64,000 nt of DNA from Chalciporus piperatus (GCA_038093975.1 JBBPTG010000100.1:28654-92653); one strand, 5' to 3'; shown: positions 25,401-36,405, numbered from the stretch's first letter. Program-made: numbers and translations. Notes: a model not told the origin generated them from the letters alone.

Positions 25401-25811
25401 AGCCCGCCGCTTCGTCGCAGCAGGAGATGGGCACAATGACCTGTACTGAATGCACCCAGGGTGGAGATGGGGTTCTGGAATTAGAAAATGCTTGAAGTTC
25501 CTCGACCGAGTAGCTGTAAACCGTTGAGGGCATGTCTTAGTAGTAGCAGACGGTGAACCACTTACTGTGTTGCAACATCGAGGAATCTCTGAAGGTGCTC
25601 GAAATTAAGAATGTTTTCAAGGCTGGCATACAGCGAGACGTGCCTTGACTATATTGAAGGCTGCATCGTAGAGAAGCTCATCTTGTCGAAGCTGTGTGGT
25701 TCCATCCTCTGCACTCTCTTTCTTCACACGATCGAAGTAATGTTTGAGGACAGTCTCGAAAACGACTGGGCCAAACTTCAGGCCAGCTGTGCGAGTGAGG
25801 GCATTGGGCAT
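22470..25811 (-). CDS. HSL-type alpha/beta hydrolase with long C-terminal extension
   Basis: Serine esterase/lipase of the hormone-sensitive-lipase type; the substrate is unknown. The minus-strand gene starts at ATG 25811 ([14 protein letters not shown]) and ends at 22470 after about ten exons. The N-terminal ~150 residues precede the catalytic core. The core has the oxyanion motif [10 protein letters not shown], nucleophile [19 protein letters not shown], the acid region [14 protein letters not shown], and a catalytic His in [10 protein letters not shown] after intron 23818-23768. The last intron (23232-23133) joins a Ser-rich segment to a basic and acidic helical tail ending in [18 protein letters not shown], about 370 residues beyond the hydrolase fold. 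Between nucleophile and acid residue there is a ~100-residue hydrophilic insert. Individual boundaries around 25270-25330 and 24750-24980 are unresolved. The frame at 23673 is internal, not a separate gene. Confidence 0.82.
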
Positions 25812-26308
25812 CTGTATAGAGCAGTGGACGCGGAATTATGGTGCCCGGATGAGACTCGCGAAATAGGATTGCGCGAAAGGCTGGGACCGCGGTGGCAAAG
25901 GTTTTCTTGAGAGTTGCATATACACGATCCGAACGTGTAAGTATGGAACACTCTGATAGAAAGCAGGGCTAAGTATGGACGTCCTGGCGCGCCGTGGAGA
26001 CAAGGATGGATGACACCGGCAGGTTACCATCTTCCGGGAACTTGCCGAACGTGACAAACTACACCAAAATGCCAAGTGCACTATTATTACACCTATCTTA
26101 CAGCTTGAAGCACTCTCAATTACCAGCGTGTGTCGTGATGGTGCCGAGTTCGAACATTGATATTGTCGGTCGAGTAGAACGAGTATAAACGATGGGCGAG
26201 AAAAGCCAATCGCAGCTACTAATACCTTTCGGATCCGGATACATGGGAGTCACCGGCCGTGACTCATAACCTGATACCGCAACTGGCACCGCTTTTGCAG
26301 ACCTTCTT
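25812..26308. other. Divergent promoter region between hydrolase and PARG-like gene
   Basis: About 500 bases between two divergently transcribed genes; no gene and no unmistakable core promoter motif seen. Small open frames here overlap both strands and carry no family features. Confidence 0.45.
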
Positions 26309-27319
26309 ATGTCTCGCAGACATTCGCCAGGTCACGCAAGAGGTGCCAAAGGTGCAAGTATGCAGATGAGAATGGCAACAAGCGACGCTGCACCCCAACC
26401 CCAGGCTTTGCGTCGCAATCATCTGAAAGATATTGCAGACACCACTCTCCAAGCCATTGAAGCAGGTTCAATTACCTTCGCTGACGTACCCCTTGACTTG
26501 GCTGCTAAAGCCAGGTTTTCCAACCACAATACACACTACTACCCACCCAATGACAGCCTCCTATCCGGGGCTCGAAACATGCCCCGAGCACCTCGATCCG
26601 TACCAGATATCTCTATCTTGGAGATCTCAACTCTCGATGGTGCTCGTCGTCTATACGACAGTTTACCTCGCTCGACCAGCGCTGGCAGAATAGCAGTGCT
26701 CAATTTTGCCTCTGCCACTCGCCCCGGCGGCGGCTTTCTTTCCGGCGCGCCTGCACAGGAAGAGTCCATCGCACGATCCTCCACTTTGTATCATTCCCTT
26801 ATGACAGATGCCGCCCAGGAATTTTACAAACTCCATGGACGTGATCGCAAAGGAGGGTTCTATTATCATGCAATGATATACAGCCCCTCCGTTGTCATAT
26901 TTCGGAACGATGCAGGTGATTGGGTGGCGCCCTTTGAAGTTGATGTTCTCTCGAGCGCCGCGGTCAATGCGGGTGACGTGCGTCATAAGAACGGGAACTC
27001 GGTCGTTCCCGAGGTCGAGAAGACGATAGAAGCAGTCATGAAGGAGAGGATGGCAAGGATACTTGCTCTGATGGAACAACAAGGGGCGAAGAATCTCGTA
27101 CTAGGAAGCTTTGGGACAGGGGTGTTCCAAAACAGTGTAACAATGGTGGCGAAAATCTGGGCGGATCTCTTGACAGGCCAGGGAGCTCGATACGGGTCCT
27201 CTTTTGATCGCATTGTGTTCGCAATCCTTGGGACGAGCACATTTACGACGTTCAAGCGCGCGTTTCAGGATCCGAGTAGCAGCAATGTGGAGGACTCAAA
27301 CGCGCCAATGGACGATTGA
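26309..27319 (+). CDS. Microbial-type poly(ADP-ribose) glycohydrolase (macrodomain)
   Basis: Predicted to remove ADP-ribose polymers or marks through a macrodomain fold (TIGR02452/DUF2263 family). One uninterrupted frame of 336 aa. The family signature is complete: VLNFASATRPGGGFLSGAPAQEE, i.e. the GGG-X(6-8)-QEE catalytic loop with the acidic pair, followed by SIARSSTLYHSL, MIYSPSVVIFRND, DVLSSAAVNAG, and the C-terminal NLVLGSFGTGVFQN with FDRIVFAILG. Residues 1-40 are Arg-, Met- and Gln-rich and may be unstructured; a second Met at residue 18 is an alternative start. It has no introns, unlike most neighbours. The length is at the upper end for the family. Confidence 0.93.
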   Translation: MSRRHSPGHARGAKGASMQMRMATSDAAPQPQALRRNHLKDIADTTLQAIEAGSITFADVPLDLAAKARFSNHNTHYYPPNDSLLSGARNMPRAPRSVPDISILEISTLDGARRLYDSLPRSTSAGRIAVLNFASATRPGGGFLSGAPAQEESIARSSTLYHSLMTDAAQEFYKLHGRDRKGGFYYHAMIYSPSVVIFRNDAGDWVAPFEVDVLSSAAVNAGDVRHKNGNSVVPEVEKTIEAVMKERMARILALMEQQGAKNLVLGSFGTGVFQNSVTMVAKIWADLLTGQGARYGSSFDRIVFAILGTSTFTTFKRAFQDPSSSNVEDSNAPMDD

Positions 27320-27576
27320 CATGGTTAATCCTTGAAACGGTCCTGCCAATGTACTTAGCTACTGTATGATCCATAGTGTAGGCTGTAAATCAGACGCTCA
27401 TCTGGAATGCTCGAAGTACTTGCTTTGTTGCTGCTCTAACCCGCTAGGTGTAAACTGAATCATGATCCCCAGTGAAAAACGGTTATGTCGAGTTGTGTTC
27501 TGATATGTTATGTTATGAATTTGTCATTATTTGTCTGTTGAGATCTGCGCGTGTATGATTGAGGTCGTTTACCATC

Positions 27577-27662
27577 AATACACGCCAATGCATCGCCAAC
27601 GCCATCGTTTAAACATTTACCAATAACACACGCCAACGCATCGCCAACGCATCGCCAACTCT
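27577..27662. repeat. Short subterminal-type direct repeats (CGCATCGCCAAC-like)
   Basis: Several copies of a 10-13 bp motif, variants of ACACGCCAATGCATCGCCAACG and GCATCGCCAACGC, sit in direct orientation upstream of the Tnp2 transposase gene. CACTA elements usually carry clustered subterminal repeats that bind the transposase, so these probably mark the left end of the element. The true terminal inverted repeat was not resolved. Confidence 0.6.
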
Positions 27663-27686
27663 CAACGGCGCGAATGTGCCATCAGA

Positions 27687-27738
27687 CCAGTAGCATTGCC
27701 AGCGCAATGCGACGTAATGGCAATGGCAATGCTACTGG
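27687..27738. repeat. Perfect 15-bp inverted repeat (hairpin)
   Basis: CCAGTAGCATTGCCA at 27687-27701 is exactly complementary to TGGCAATGCTACTGG at 27724-27738, with a 22-nt loop. It lies between the subterminal repeats and the transposase start codon, so it could be a transposase-binding or regulatory structure. Confidence 0.7.
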
Positions 27739-27861
27739 CACAATGGCCCAGCTATACCAATATGGGTTTCTTCGCCTCGTGTACAAGGCATGTACTCTCC
27801 TACTTATATCGTGCTTTCCCCAACCAAGCTTTCCCTACGCTCTCTCGTCCTCGCTCCTGCC

Positions 27862-30800
27862 ATGGAACGTCTCAATTGTGTTTGTCTGCAGTACAACTTT
27901 GGTCAACCACACCCTGTTTCGACTGCTACATGGTATCGACATCTTAAAGAAGCCAAATCAGAGGAAGAGCGTCAGCGGATGCAAGAAGCCGTGAAACCAA
28001 AGCGTGCGCCAGCTCGCAGACGCACCACAGCTGAGAAAAGGCCTCTCGAAGGGAGTGATCCCGAACAGGCTTCGGGATCTAACAAACGAGGGCGCTCAGA
28101 GGTAAATTCTATACCTGGTACCTATCAGTTTTCTATCGCTAAATGGCTTGAACTATAGACACGCTCGCCTTCACCACCTCCATACCCTCCCGGCAGTCCT
28201 CCCCAGACCCCACCACCTCTCGACCCTCTTGGCAGTCCTCCCCAGACCCCACCGCCTCTTGACCCTCCCGGCAGTCCTCCTCAGACCCCACCGCCTCTTG
28301 ATCCTCCCGTCAGTCCTCCTCAGACCCCACCACCTCCGGATCCTCCCCAAACTCCCCCCCAAACTCCCCCCCCTCCGGACTCACCTCGGCAGGTGCACGA
28401 AGATGCTCAAATTCGCTATGACCGCAGACCCCGTCCAGACGTTGACCTAGACGAGCTCACCCGTCTAGCGCGGTTCAAGCCAATGACCAACACTATGTCT
28501 TTTATTAACGAGCTTCGACAAGCTTCCTTGTCAGACGAGGTTGCACGTCTTGATGAGCAAGCATTAGACAGGCTCCGTACACCACCTGCTATTCCCCTGG
28601 TCATCGAAAACCCTGGTATACGACACAGCATCTCAACGTATCTCGCACTTGAACATGCCTCTCAGGCAGCATATGAAGCTGTTGCTCGTTCGGTCGCGCG
28701 GAACTTTGGACAGGCACCTGGTGCTCAAGATGTTCTTAGCTTTCACCAAGTCGAGACACTCATCCGTATCCACACCGGCGTTGAGCCAATCCTTCACGAC
28801 ATGTGTCCCAACACATGTCATGCATTCACTGGGCCGTTTAGCGACTTGGACAGATGCTCCATTTGTCGTACTTCTCGCTGGAATCAACAAAAACTTCAAG
28901 GCTCCAGAGGACGTGTTAAGGTTCCCGCCCAACAATTCACGACCATCCCGCTCGGTCCCCAGTTGCAAGCGCGTTCCCGCAGTCCTCAGAGCGCTCGTGA
29001 AATGCAGTATCTTTGGCAACGCGCCCAGTCAGTTCTAGACCGGCTTCGACAATTCCCTGGTGATGGAATCCCCATTGTCGATGATATCGTCATGGGATGG
29101 GATTTTCTGGGTGCGGTCCTTGATGGAGACATCACCGAGAAGGACCTCGTGCTCATGATATCTCTAGACGGTGCTCAGCTGTACGACAGCAAGGAATCAG
29201 ACTGCTGGATGTATATTTGGATACTCGTTAACCTCCCTCCCGACAAACACTATCTGAAACTCAATGTTTTACCCGGCGGTTTCATACCCGGCCCAAAGAA
29301 GCCGAAGAACGTCGACTCGTTTCTCTTTCCCGGGTTTCATCATCTCGCAGCTCTTCAGCATGAAGGCCTATCTATGTGGGACCCCCTCACGGACTCCCGA
29401 TATATCTCCCAACTCTACCTGTTGTTCACGACGGCAGACGGTCCCGGTCTCGTATATTTTGATGGCATGGTCGGCCATAGTGGAAAAAATGGCTGCCGGC
29501 TTTACTGCGGTCTCTTGGGACGCCGTAAAGACGGTGGTACCCACTACTATCCGGCTCTCCTCTCCCCTCGCGACCATGTCGTCCCTGGTTGCGACCACCC
29601 AGATATCAACGTCATGGAAGTACCTCCAGGGGGAGCTGTCGAGTACGCTGAAAATCTCAAAAAAATCACCGCCGTTCTAAATCAGACGGACTGGAACCGC
29701 ACGAAGACGGATACAGGACTTACAAAGCCCCCGCTTATACTTGGCCTCAATCCCCAACATTCCCTCGGCGTTCCGTTGTGCATGACCACGGATGTTATGC
29801 ATCTCGCTGGAAATTTGTCCGATATCCTTCTCTCACTGTGGCGTGGTTCACTTGATGTTGGGCCTAACGATAACAAGGCTACCTGGGACTGGGCCGTACT
29901 CAAGGACAACAACAACTGGACGAATCACGGCAAGCAAGTCGAGCAAGCCGGCAAATGCCTTCCGGGTTCCTTTGACCGCAAACCCCGCAACATCGCTGAA
30001 AAGCTCAACACGCAGTACAAAACATGGGAATTTCATCTTTATACTTTCGGTCTCGCACCTATCCTTCTCTACGGCCTTCTTCCCCTCAAGTATTGGAGGA
30101 ACTTTTGCTCCCTCGTCCGAGGTTTTCAGATTATGTGCCAACACTCGATTACGCTACAGCAACTACAGGACGCGCACGCTCTTCTTTCTTTGTGGGAACG
30201 CGAGTTCGAACTTATCTACTACCAGCTCAAACATGATCGCATCCACTTCGTTCGTCCGGCCATTCATCAAGTCGTCCATCTCGTTCCCGAATGTATTCTC
30301 AAAGGTCCACCTATCTGTTATGCTCAATGGACGATGGAAAGGACTATCGGTAATCTCGGACAAGAAATTCGCCAACCCTCTCGCCCTTATGCAAATCTCG
30401 CACGGGAGGGCGTACGGCGTTGTCAAGTCAACGCGCTGATCTCTATTCTTCCTGAGTTGAACGAGCCTCCAAAGCCCCTCCCTCGTGGCGCAGTTGACCT
30501 CGGAAATGGTTACGCGCTCCTTCGTAAACGCTCTCGCTATGCGAGTCTTCCAGATCCCCCCCTTGTCCCTCTCATCTCTGCACTTCTTTCCGACGACCAA
30601 GACATGCCGAGAATCACTAAATGGGCCAGATTACAACTTCCGAACGGTCAGAAAGCACGTTCTGTTTGGAGGGAGAGTCTCATGGACCCAGACCGGCTTC
30701 GAGTCTCTCGCAATGTCAAGGTGATTTTCATCTGTTCGTTTAATATGATCTACTAACAACCCTTCTTCCAGTTACGATATGGGGGTGGTATCCGTTGTGG

Positions 30801-31161
30801 AGAAGTCCAATATTTCACGCAGATCGCCGTCAAGACATTTGGAGATGGATGGACCTTCCGCACAGTCGCTATTGTCAAACTCTATTCCCCCCCGGATGAG
30901 AAACTGCTCGAGCTTTCGTTTCAAGTCGTCATCGCGTCCGCGTTACTCGAAGAACTCGCCGTCGTCGAGTTCAAGGATATTCTCAGTGTTGTTGCTATGA
31001 TACGAACACAGCTTACTTTGCCAGACACGGAGTTGGAGGTGGAACGGTTCTGCATGCTGGAGCGGCCGGGTTTAGATATTTCTGACCTTGGAGTGCCTTA
31101 TGATATTGGTGTTGATGATGATGAGGATCAGGACGACGTCAATGGGGACGACGTAGAATAA
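27862..31161 (+). CDS. Tnp2-family (Plavaka, CACTA) transposase
   Basis: Three exons, 27862-28101, 28159-30720 and 30772-31161, give an uninterrupted 1063-aa protein. The N-terminus has a small Cys/His-containing segment (LNCVCLQYNFGQPHP...WYRHL) reminiscent of the degenerate zinc finger of these transposases. A Pro-rich repeat follows (about residues 85-155), then the catalytic region with LMISLDGAQLYDSKESDCW, PGGFIPGPKKPKNVDSFLFP, GCRLYCGLLGRRKDGG, CMTTDVMHLAGNLS, and the late acidic segment YAQWTMERTIGNLGQEIRQ. The C-terminus ends in an acidic run (DDDEDQDDVNGDDVE). No stop or frameshift was found, so the copy may still be active. ATG 27862 was chosen because the family Cys motif begins six residues later; an in-frame ATG at 27790 would add 24 unlikely residues. 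Confidence 0.85.
28170..28375 (+). repeat. Proline-rich ~39-bp tandem repeat inside the transposase gene
   Basis: About five units encoding variants of GSPPQTPPPLDPP in the second exon. The repeats remain in frame. Length change by replication slippage would alter the linker between the DNA-binding and catalytic parts. Confidence 0.8.
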
Positions 31162-31179
31162 GATTTTGATATGTACGAT

Positions 31180-31999
31180 CTACGCGACACGGAAACGTTT
31201 CATGTATCTCTCCTTAAGTTCTTCATGCAATTTACGACGCTTGGCACTTTCAACAGGGATGTGGGACATCGGAAACACGCACACTAAGTATTTTGAAGGG
31301 GGAAGTAAAGCCTGGGTCTCAGGGTCTCGGGAACGGACATGGAGCAGACTGCATGGCAGCACTGCAGCTCTCTCCGCTGAGTTGTCCGGTGAGCTATATG
31401 ATGCTGTTATCATAATGTGTCAGGCACCCAAGCGAGCACTTACGCGGACGATCCACATTGAGATTTTGCATCCTCGGGTTTGATTATATTGTCGCAAGCC
31501 ACGACGACTTCTCCAATTTCTCCCGTCTGTGTTGCGCTGGTATAAACGATCCTGCATGTAAATATACCATCACGAACAGCAAAAAAATGCCTACACTGTG
31601 TGTTTTTCAACATCATTCTTTCGGATGTGGAAGACTATTTTCTAGACTCCAGATGAATGGATAGTCAAAGAATAGAGAAGGCTTTGAGTTACTCACCTTT
31701 TTGCCTGGTGTCTGCACGTTGATGGCAAGGACATATTTGTCCCATTGAGGAACAATATCCTCAATGACAAGAACAGCCACATCCCCGGTCATATGAACAA
31801 CCGGAGGCTTTACGAGAGTCGGCAAAGTAGACAGATCGAGGGACATGTCGAGACTTGTCGAGATCTCGGTTCCAATCCCGATCATTACAGTAGTCACGGC
31901 ATTTCCCAGCGGAGTCGATAAGAACTGTAATAGCCTCCTGACCATATTGGGGACATGTCTCGACGCGTCTTGGATCTCTCTCTCGCCAAACTCACTCAT
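31180..31999 (-). CDS. Uncharacterised accessory gene of the Plavaka element (minus)
   Basis: Minus-strand frame beginning MSEFGEREIQDASRHVPNMV at 31999; an in-frame ATG at 32029 adds ten residues. The first exon (31999-31697) encodes ~100 residues with a hydrophobic centre (GNAVTTVMIGIGTEIS, VHMTGDVAVLVIEDIVP). Further coding blocks lie at about 31541-31433 (VYTSATQTGEIGEVVVACDNI) and about 31396-31180 (ending KLHEELKERYMKRFRVA). Exons two and three join in phase, but the junction between the first and second exon does not phase with the obvious GT/AG pair. It may use a rarer site or carry a lesion. I do not recognise a family. Position and orientation suggest it belongs to the transposon. 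Confidence 0.45.
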
Positions 32000-32031
32000 T
32001 AACACGTTTTCACTGTGTATAGTGTACATAA

Positions 32032-34020
32032 ATGGACTTTACATTCCCTTCCCTTGTTTCCGGAAATCCTTTCCATAATTCCAGTGGTATTGGACTTGTT
32101 GGGAATGGTAGTGGTCTAGACTGTGATATCTATTCAGATCGCGCCATCTCCTCGTTCCAATCACCTAATCAAATGTCTCAGGTAAGTTTGTGTTCAAGGT
32201 ACTCTCCTGATCTCGTTGATCTGTTGCAGGCCGCATATATGCAGGAAATCGGACTTCTTCGACAAAACTACCTCGAGCTCAAGATGGAGTTGGCCAAGAC
32301 TGTAAGCGAGCGCGATGCAATTCGGTACAGATTTTATGTTTTTATCATTCTGTCTAATACTATTCAAATTTAGGACTGCATTCGACAAGCTGTCTACGTC
32401 GCTCGGATCGTCCGCACCACCTGATACCCCCGAATCCGACGACAAGCGTGCGAAATACCCGAACATCCGATTTTGGACCCAGATCTCGTTCGTAGAGTGG
32501 ACAAAGTCGGCTGAAGGACAGGCTAATTGGAACTGGAAGTTTGCCTGTTTTGAAGACCACAACGGAAACCCTGTGGATGCAGGTACAATCACTGCTATAC
32601 GCGCGCAGCTGAAAAGCACGTGGAAGGATCTTGTCGACAAGAGGCTTGCGCCGAGGACTTGGAGACAGGCGAGTGCAAGCGCGAAGGATCTCGTTCACAC
32701 GATTATGTACAAGAAGCATCCGTTCCTCGCCCTGGCCGATAACGACTGGACAATCGACTATGTATGCGTGCTCGACTATCCTAGCTGGGTCCGACGCTAC
32801 CTCGACAAGGATGGAAACTACATTGAGGACCGTAAAGAGTCGGTTAAGAGCGAAGAAATGACCAACGAGGATAATCTGGGTTCGACCACAACGGGTAAAA
32901 GAAAATCAAAGGGACAAGCAAAGCCCGAGGTTCCCTCAAAGAAAATAAAAGGTTCGGTATTTTGTATGAGTTCTCATGTACTAAACTCCGAGCTGTCATA
33001 TATTTATAGTTTCTGACGAAACGGACGCCATGTCTGAGTCACCTCAAGTTGACTCGGAAGTCGCACCATCGACCGTCGACTCACCACCTCCCCACCCAGG
33101 TAGTATTACCCTTGATAGCAACAACGACAGTGCCACCCACAGATCTACTCGATCCCCAAGCACCGAGAACGATGACCGCGAGCGTCTACCACTAGCACTG
33201 GCATCTCCGACCGTTCAAGTTAGTAACAACAACGCCGAGCGTCTTTCCTCCCCAGGCCCGACGGCTACTAGTCAAGCGTGCACTATCCCCGACCATTAAT
33301 AACAACGGTGGCGAGCGTGCACAATCCCCAACCGCTTATGACGACACCGAACTTGTACTATCCCCGACCGCTAACAACGACATCGACCATATGTCTTCAG
33401 CCACTCACGACAACGAAAGCAAGTCAAAGGGATTTTATATTGATCCTTTGTAAGTCACGTATCTTTCCTTGAATATATGCTAATGTCCGCTCGCATTCTA
33501 GAGCAGCTCTTGGAACAAAAACCTTAAAAATCAAACTCTCCCCTCTTCCTCCTGCGCCTACTCAATCCGAGTCATTGAGCAATGTTAAGAAGAACGAGGA
33601 CGATGTAACGAAAACAAACGCGAGGAAGAGAGGTAAGGGTGTCGCTTCAGACGTCGAAAAGGTTAAGGGAAATTCGGGCGGCCGTAAAATGTGTTTGTCA
33701 AAGTATAAGACGGCGTTGTAAGTCTTTGTTTTCGCGATTCGTACTGGTTCTGCTAATATATTTTGTTATAGCAATCTCTGCGCATCCCGCTGGCTTCATC
33801 GGGTGAACCGTAACGGAACGAGGGACGAATTCCGAACGTATTGGGACAGACTCGATGATACCCAGCGCAAGGTGTGCCTTTCCCTTTATACCACTTTTGA
33901 TTCTATCTAACAAACACGCAGGCTTATGAGATGGAAGTACTGGAATTGGTGAGTATATTCCGCTTGCGACTTGTTTAACTAATCATATTGTAGGTCGGGA
34001 AAAATGCCTGGGATCAATAA
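32032..34020 (+). CDS. Uncharacterised accessory gene of the Plavaka element (plus)
   Basis: Exons 32032-32181, 32230-32324, 32374-32951 and 33010 onward splice in phase. Later exons run to a stop at 34020 through introns at about 33450-33501, 33719-33772, 33871-33922 and 33952-33993. The N-terminal part has a heptad-like helix (MQEIGLLRQNYLELKMELAK). A conserved-looking Trp-rich domain follows (FWTQISFVEWTKSAEG, WNWKFACFEDHNGNP, TWKDLVDKRLAPRTWRQ, DYPSWVRRYLD). A basic KRKSKGQ stretch and an acidic/Ser-Pro repeat region (SPT..NN) come next, and the C-terminus (LCASRWLHRVN...FRTYWDRLDDTQRKAYE) faintly recalls an HMG box. Near 33280 the frame must shift by one base or use an unseen intron, so this copy may be damaged. 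Function unknown. Confidence 0.5.
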
Positions 34021-34029
34021 GCATCGTTC

Positions 34030-34290
34030 GCGTACGTGACACGCAGGAGACAACAACTCTGTCCACTGTTGATTATACGGTCGTCCGCCATCAATAAGGA
34101 TAACATTGCTTCATCCCATAGTGCACTAGGGGCTCTTTGGTTGTTCGAGACGTCTTGGGGTCCGCTCACGTGCTAGCCCTCTGACTGTAGACACAACCCA
34201 GGTTCTTGTGATCACCTGTAACGTCACAATTCGCCTTTTGGCTTTTCAATTCTTTTGGGCCAGCCTTTAGTGCCCCGTCTCTGTTCCCCT
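34030..34290 (+). repeat. Diverged LTR-like repeat, copy A
   Basis: Shares a long colinear match with 40170-40430, including CGTACGTGACACGC, CATAGTGCAC, AGGGGCTCTTTG, GTGATCACCTGT, TTCGCCTT and CTTTTCA, at an estimated 70% identity. Copies lie in the same orientation about 6.1 kb apart, suggesting remnants of LTRs of one family; element ends could not be set. Confidence 0.6.
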
Positions 34291-34667
34291 CATACGTGGT
34301 ATTTGATTTTCGAAGACCGAGTTGGGGTCGTGCCCAATTGCGAAGGACGACAAGGGAAAAGCGCGTCGCCGCCCCCTTGGCTGAGTCATACGTAGGAAAC
34401 GTAAGCCGGCAGCACCGCCGAGGTACAAAAAATAGAAAACAATAAATAAAATCTTGTATTACGATAGCTTTCGCTGCTGCTCGAAGTTCGAAGTTCGAGA
34501 GTAGTATATGTGTAAAATCCAAACAGATCTTGGGAAAATTCCTCACAAGATCTGCAAAGATTCCAATAAGTGTCGCAGATATTATCTCCGCTCCAAGAAA
34601 TACTTCCTTCGTCCTCGTGTCTGTCATCCCTAGAGAACCTTTGGAAGATAGGGTTCAGTAAGGATAT
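34291..34667. other. Non-coding retroelement-flanking sequence
   Basis: No gene recognised. It leads into the gag relic and may be LTR or leader sequence of that element; it includes a short direct repeat GTTCGAAGTTCGA near 34488. Confidence 0.35.
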
Positions 34668-35895
34668 ATGTCAGCAGAGATCTACGATCAGGAACCACAA
34701 GATCAAGGTTACAGAAGTCCCCCACGTCATTTTCCATCCTCATCCGAAAGTTCTCATCCCTCTACTTCCCGCCCCAAATCTCCGATGGCAGATCCGATTG
34801 ATCCCACCGCTGCCCTCACTGCTGCTCTGAAGGCGCTCCTTTCAGATAATTCGGACTCCGTGTCCAAAAGGTTGCCGACCCGGGAAAATGGGATGGTGAC
34901 CGCACCAAGTTCCGTTTGTGGTGGGCGCAGGTTAACGCCTGGCAGTCTGTCCACACATGGAAAAACAACAAGGTTCGCTGCCTGGCAGTTCTCTCATGTC
35001 TCGAGGGAAAAGCGGCCGGGTTAGCGCAAATAACAATAGAGGAGATGACACATCGAGAATTGAGGCCGGTTCTCCTCGTTTTGCCGACAGAAGAAGAAGC
35101 ACGAGAAGAACGGGACAGCCCACGTGCTTCCTTGGGCGTAGCAGCATGGCCGGATTGGCCTATGTTTACAGAAGTTATCAAGAACTACTTCCAGATCGAT
35201 GTTCTCGCCCATGAGAGTTTCCGGAAGTTAGAAGCACTCAAACAGGCTGGAAAGCCTATTGATATCTCCTTACAAGAATTCACATTGTTGAAAGACGAGT
35301 CAGAGATCGCAGACGCACATGCGAAAGAAATTCTGAAAAAGGCAGTAGACTACAAAATCTACTATCAGGCGCAAATCAGCACCAATGCTGATGAGCAAAG
35401 CTTCGACAATTTGGTAGAGACTTATCGAAAGATGGGTCGAACCTTCGAGCACATCATCGTCGAGCGTGGTGCACCAGTCCAACAGGCACCAGCTCACGCC
35501 CCTAGACCTTCTTCGTCTTTTCCGTATCTCCCTCCCCGTCACCCAATCACATCTCGGCCTTTTTCCCCCGTTCCGTACACGGGTCCCCGTTTTACTCCCA
35601 CCGGCACACAGCCTGGTCATGGAGCCCCGATGGATCTCTCGGCACAACAAATGCCAAGACCTCCCATTCGGGAAACCGTTTCAACCACGACCAGCCAGGT
35701 CATTTTGCAAATGTGTGCCCAAAGCCCCGAAGGCCACGTCAGAGACAAGTTGTTATGTGGGATCCCTATTCTCAACAATACATTGAACATTCCCTGCCGT
35801 TTGACAACCGGCAGATGCCCTTCGCAGGTACCATCCCTGCACCCTACCCTCCCCAATCTTCCCCCTACCCCGCTGGTCCGTCCACCAGCACAAGC
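34668..35895 (+). pseudogene. Ty3/Gypsy gag relic
   Basis: Capsid-like reading in two frames: MADPIDPTAALTAALKALLSD, then after a one-base shift near 34868 GKWDGDRTKFRLWWAQVNAWQ through to PMDLSAQQMPR. Another frame holds a nucleocapsid zinc knuckle in which the first Cys reads Arg and the second His (..RFNHDQPGHFANVC), so metal binding is lost. No pol follows; the body is cut at 35896 by an LTR of another element in the opposite orientation. Confidence 0.72.
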
Positions 35896-36371
35896 TGAAA
35901 CGACTCAACTCAACTAAGAGCTAAGACTCACAATAGACAATAGCGAGCCGATGTACTTGGCTGAGGTTCGATGAGGAAACTCCAGGAGAACAAGACTGGG
36001 AAGTCCAGTGCTTGTTGACCCGGGTTTATATACTATTGTCAATGTTTGTACATGTTGTGGCTAAACCTTATCGTAGGTGACTGGGTATGACTCATACTGA
36101 CTACTAGCCAATGGCGTAACTAGCTCTACTGCGGAATGAGTAAGCGTGAGTCATATGATGAGTAATGCTGACTGATGCTGACGAGTGAGCGGTGAGTCAT
36201 CAGTTAGTAAGCGAAGGTCTAGACCTAGCTTATGTAAGTAAGTCATGTGATGCGATAAGATAAGATAACAAAAGAGAAAGTGAAACGACTAAGTCCAAGA
36301 AACGAAGAGAAACCTAGTAAGCGTAATGGAATGTAGGGATGATTAGGATAAGGAATGGAGCGTTCGTAACA
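35896..36371 (-). repeat. 3' LTR of a minus-strand Gypsy element (476 bp)
   Basis: On the minus strand it begins TGTTACGAACGC and ends GTCGTTTCA, with TATATAAACCCG inside. It is preceded (minus strand) by the polypurine tract GTGAGGGGGTAG at 36372-36383, marking it as the 3' LTR of the element whose integrase lies to its right. An inverted relative is at 38964-39558. Confidence 0.8.
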
Positions 36372-36405
36372 CTACCCCCTCACTATGGATCGTATTCCTA
36401 GACGA

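Larger units (their letters stand above)
27577..34020 (+). mobile_element. CACTA-like (Plavaka/Tnp2) DNA transposon
   Basis: Defined by the intact Tnp2-type transposase, a minus-strand accessory gene, a plus-strand accessory gene and the left subterminal repeats. Both outer limits are inferred: terminal CACTA motifs and a target-site duplication were not found. The right limit given is simply the end of the last coding exon, just before a diverged LTR-like repeat at 34030. Confidence 0.7.

Noticed and set aside
28171..28362. Minus-strand frame rich in Trp-Gly-Leu-Arg repeats
   Set aside because: It is the antisense of the Pro-rich tandem repeat in the Tnp2 transposase and has no independent features.
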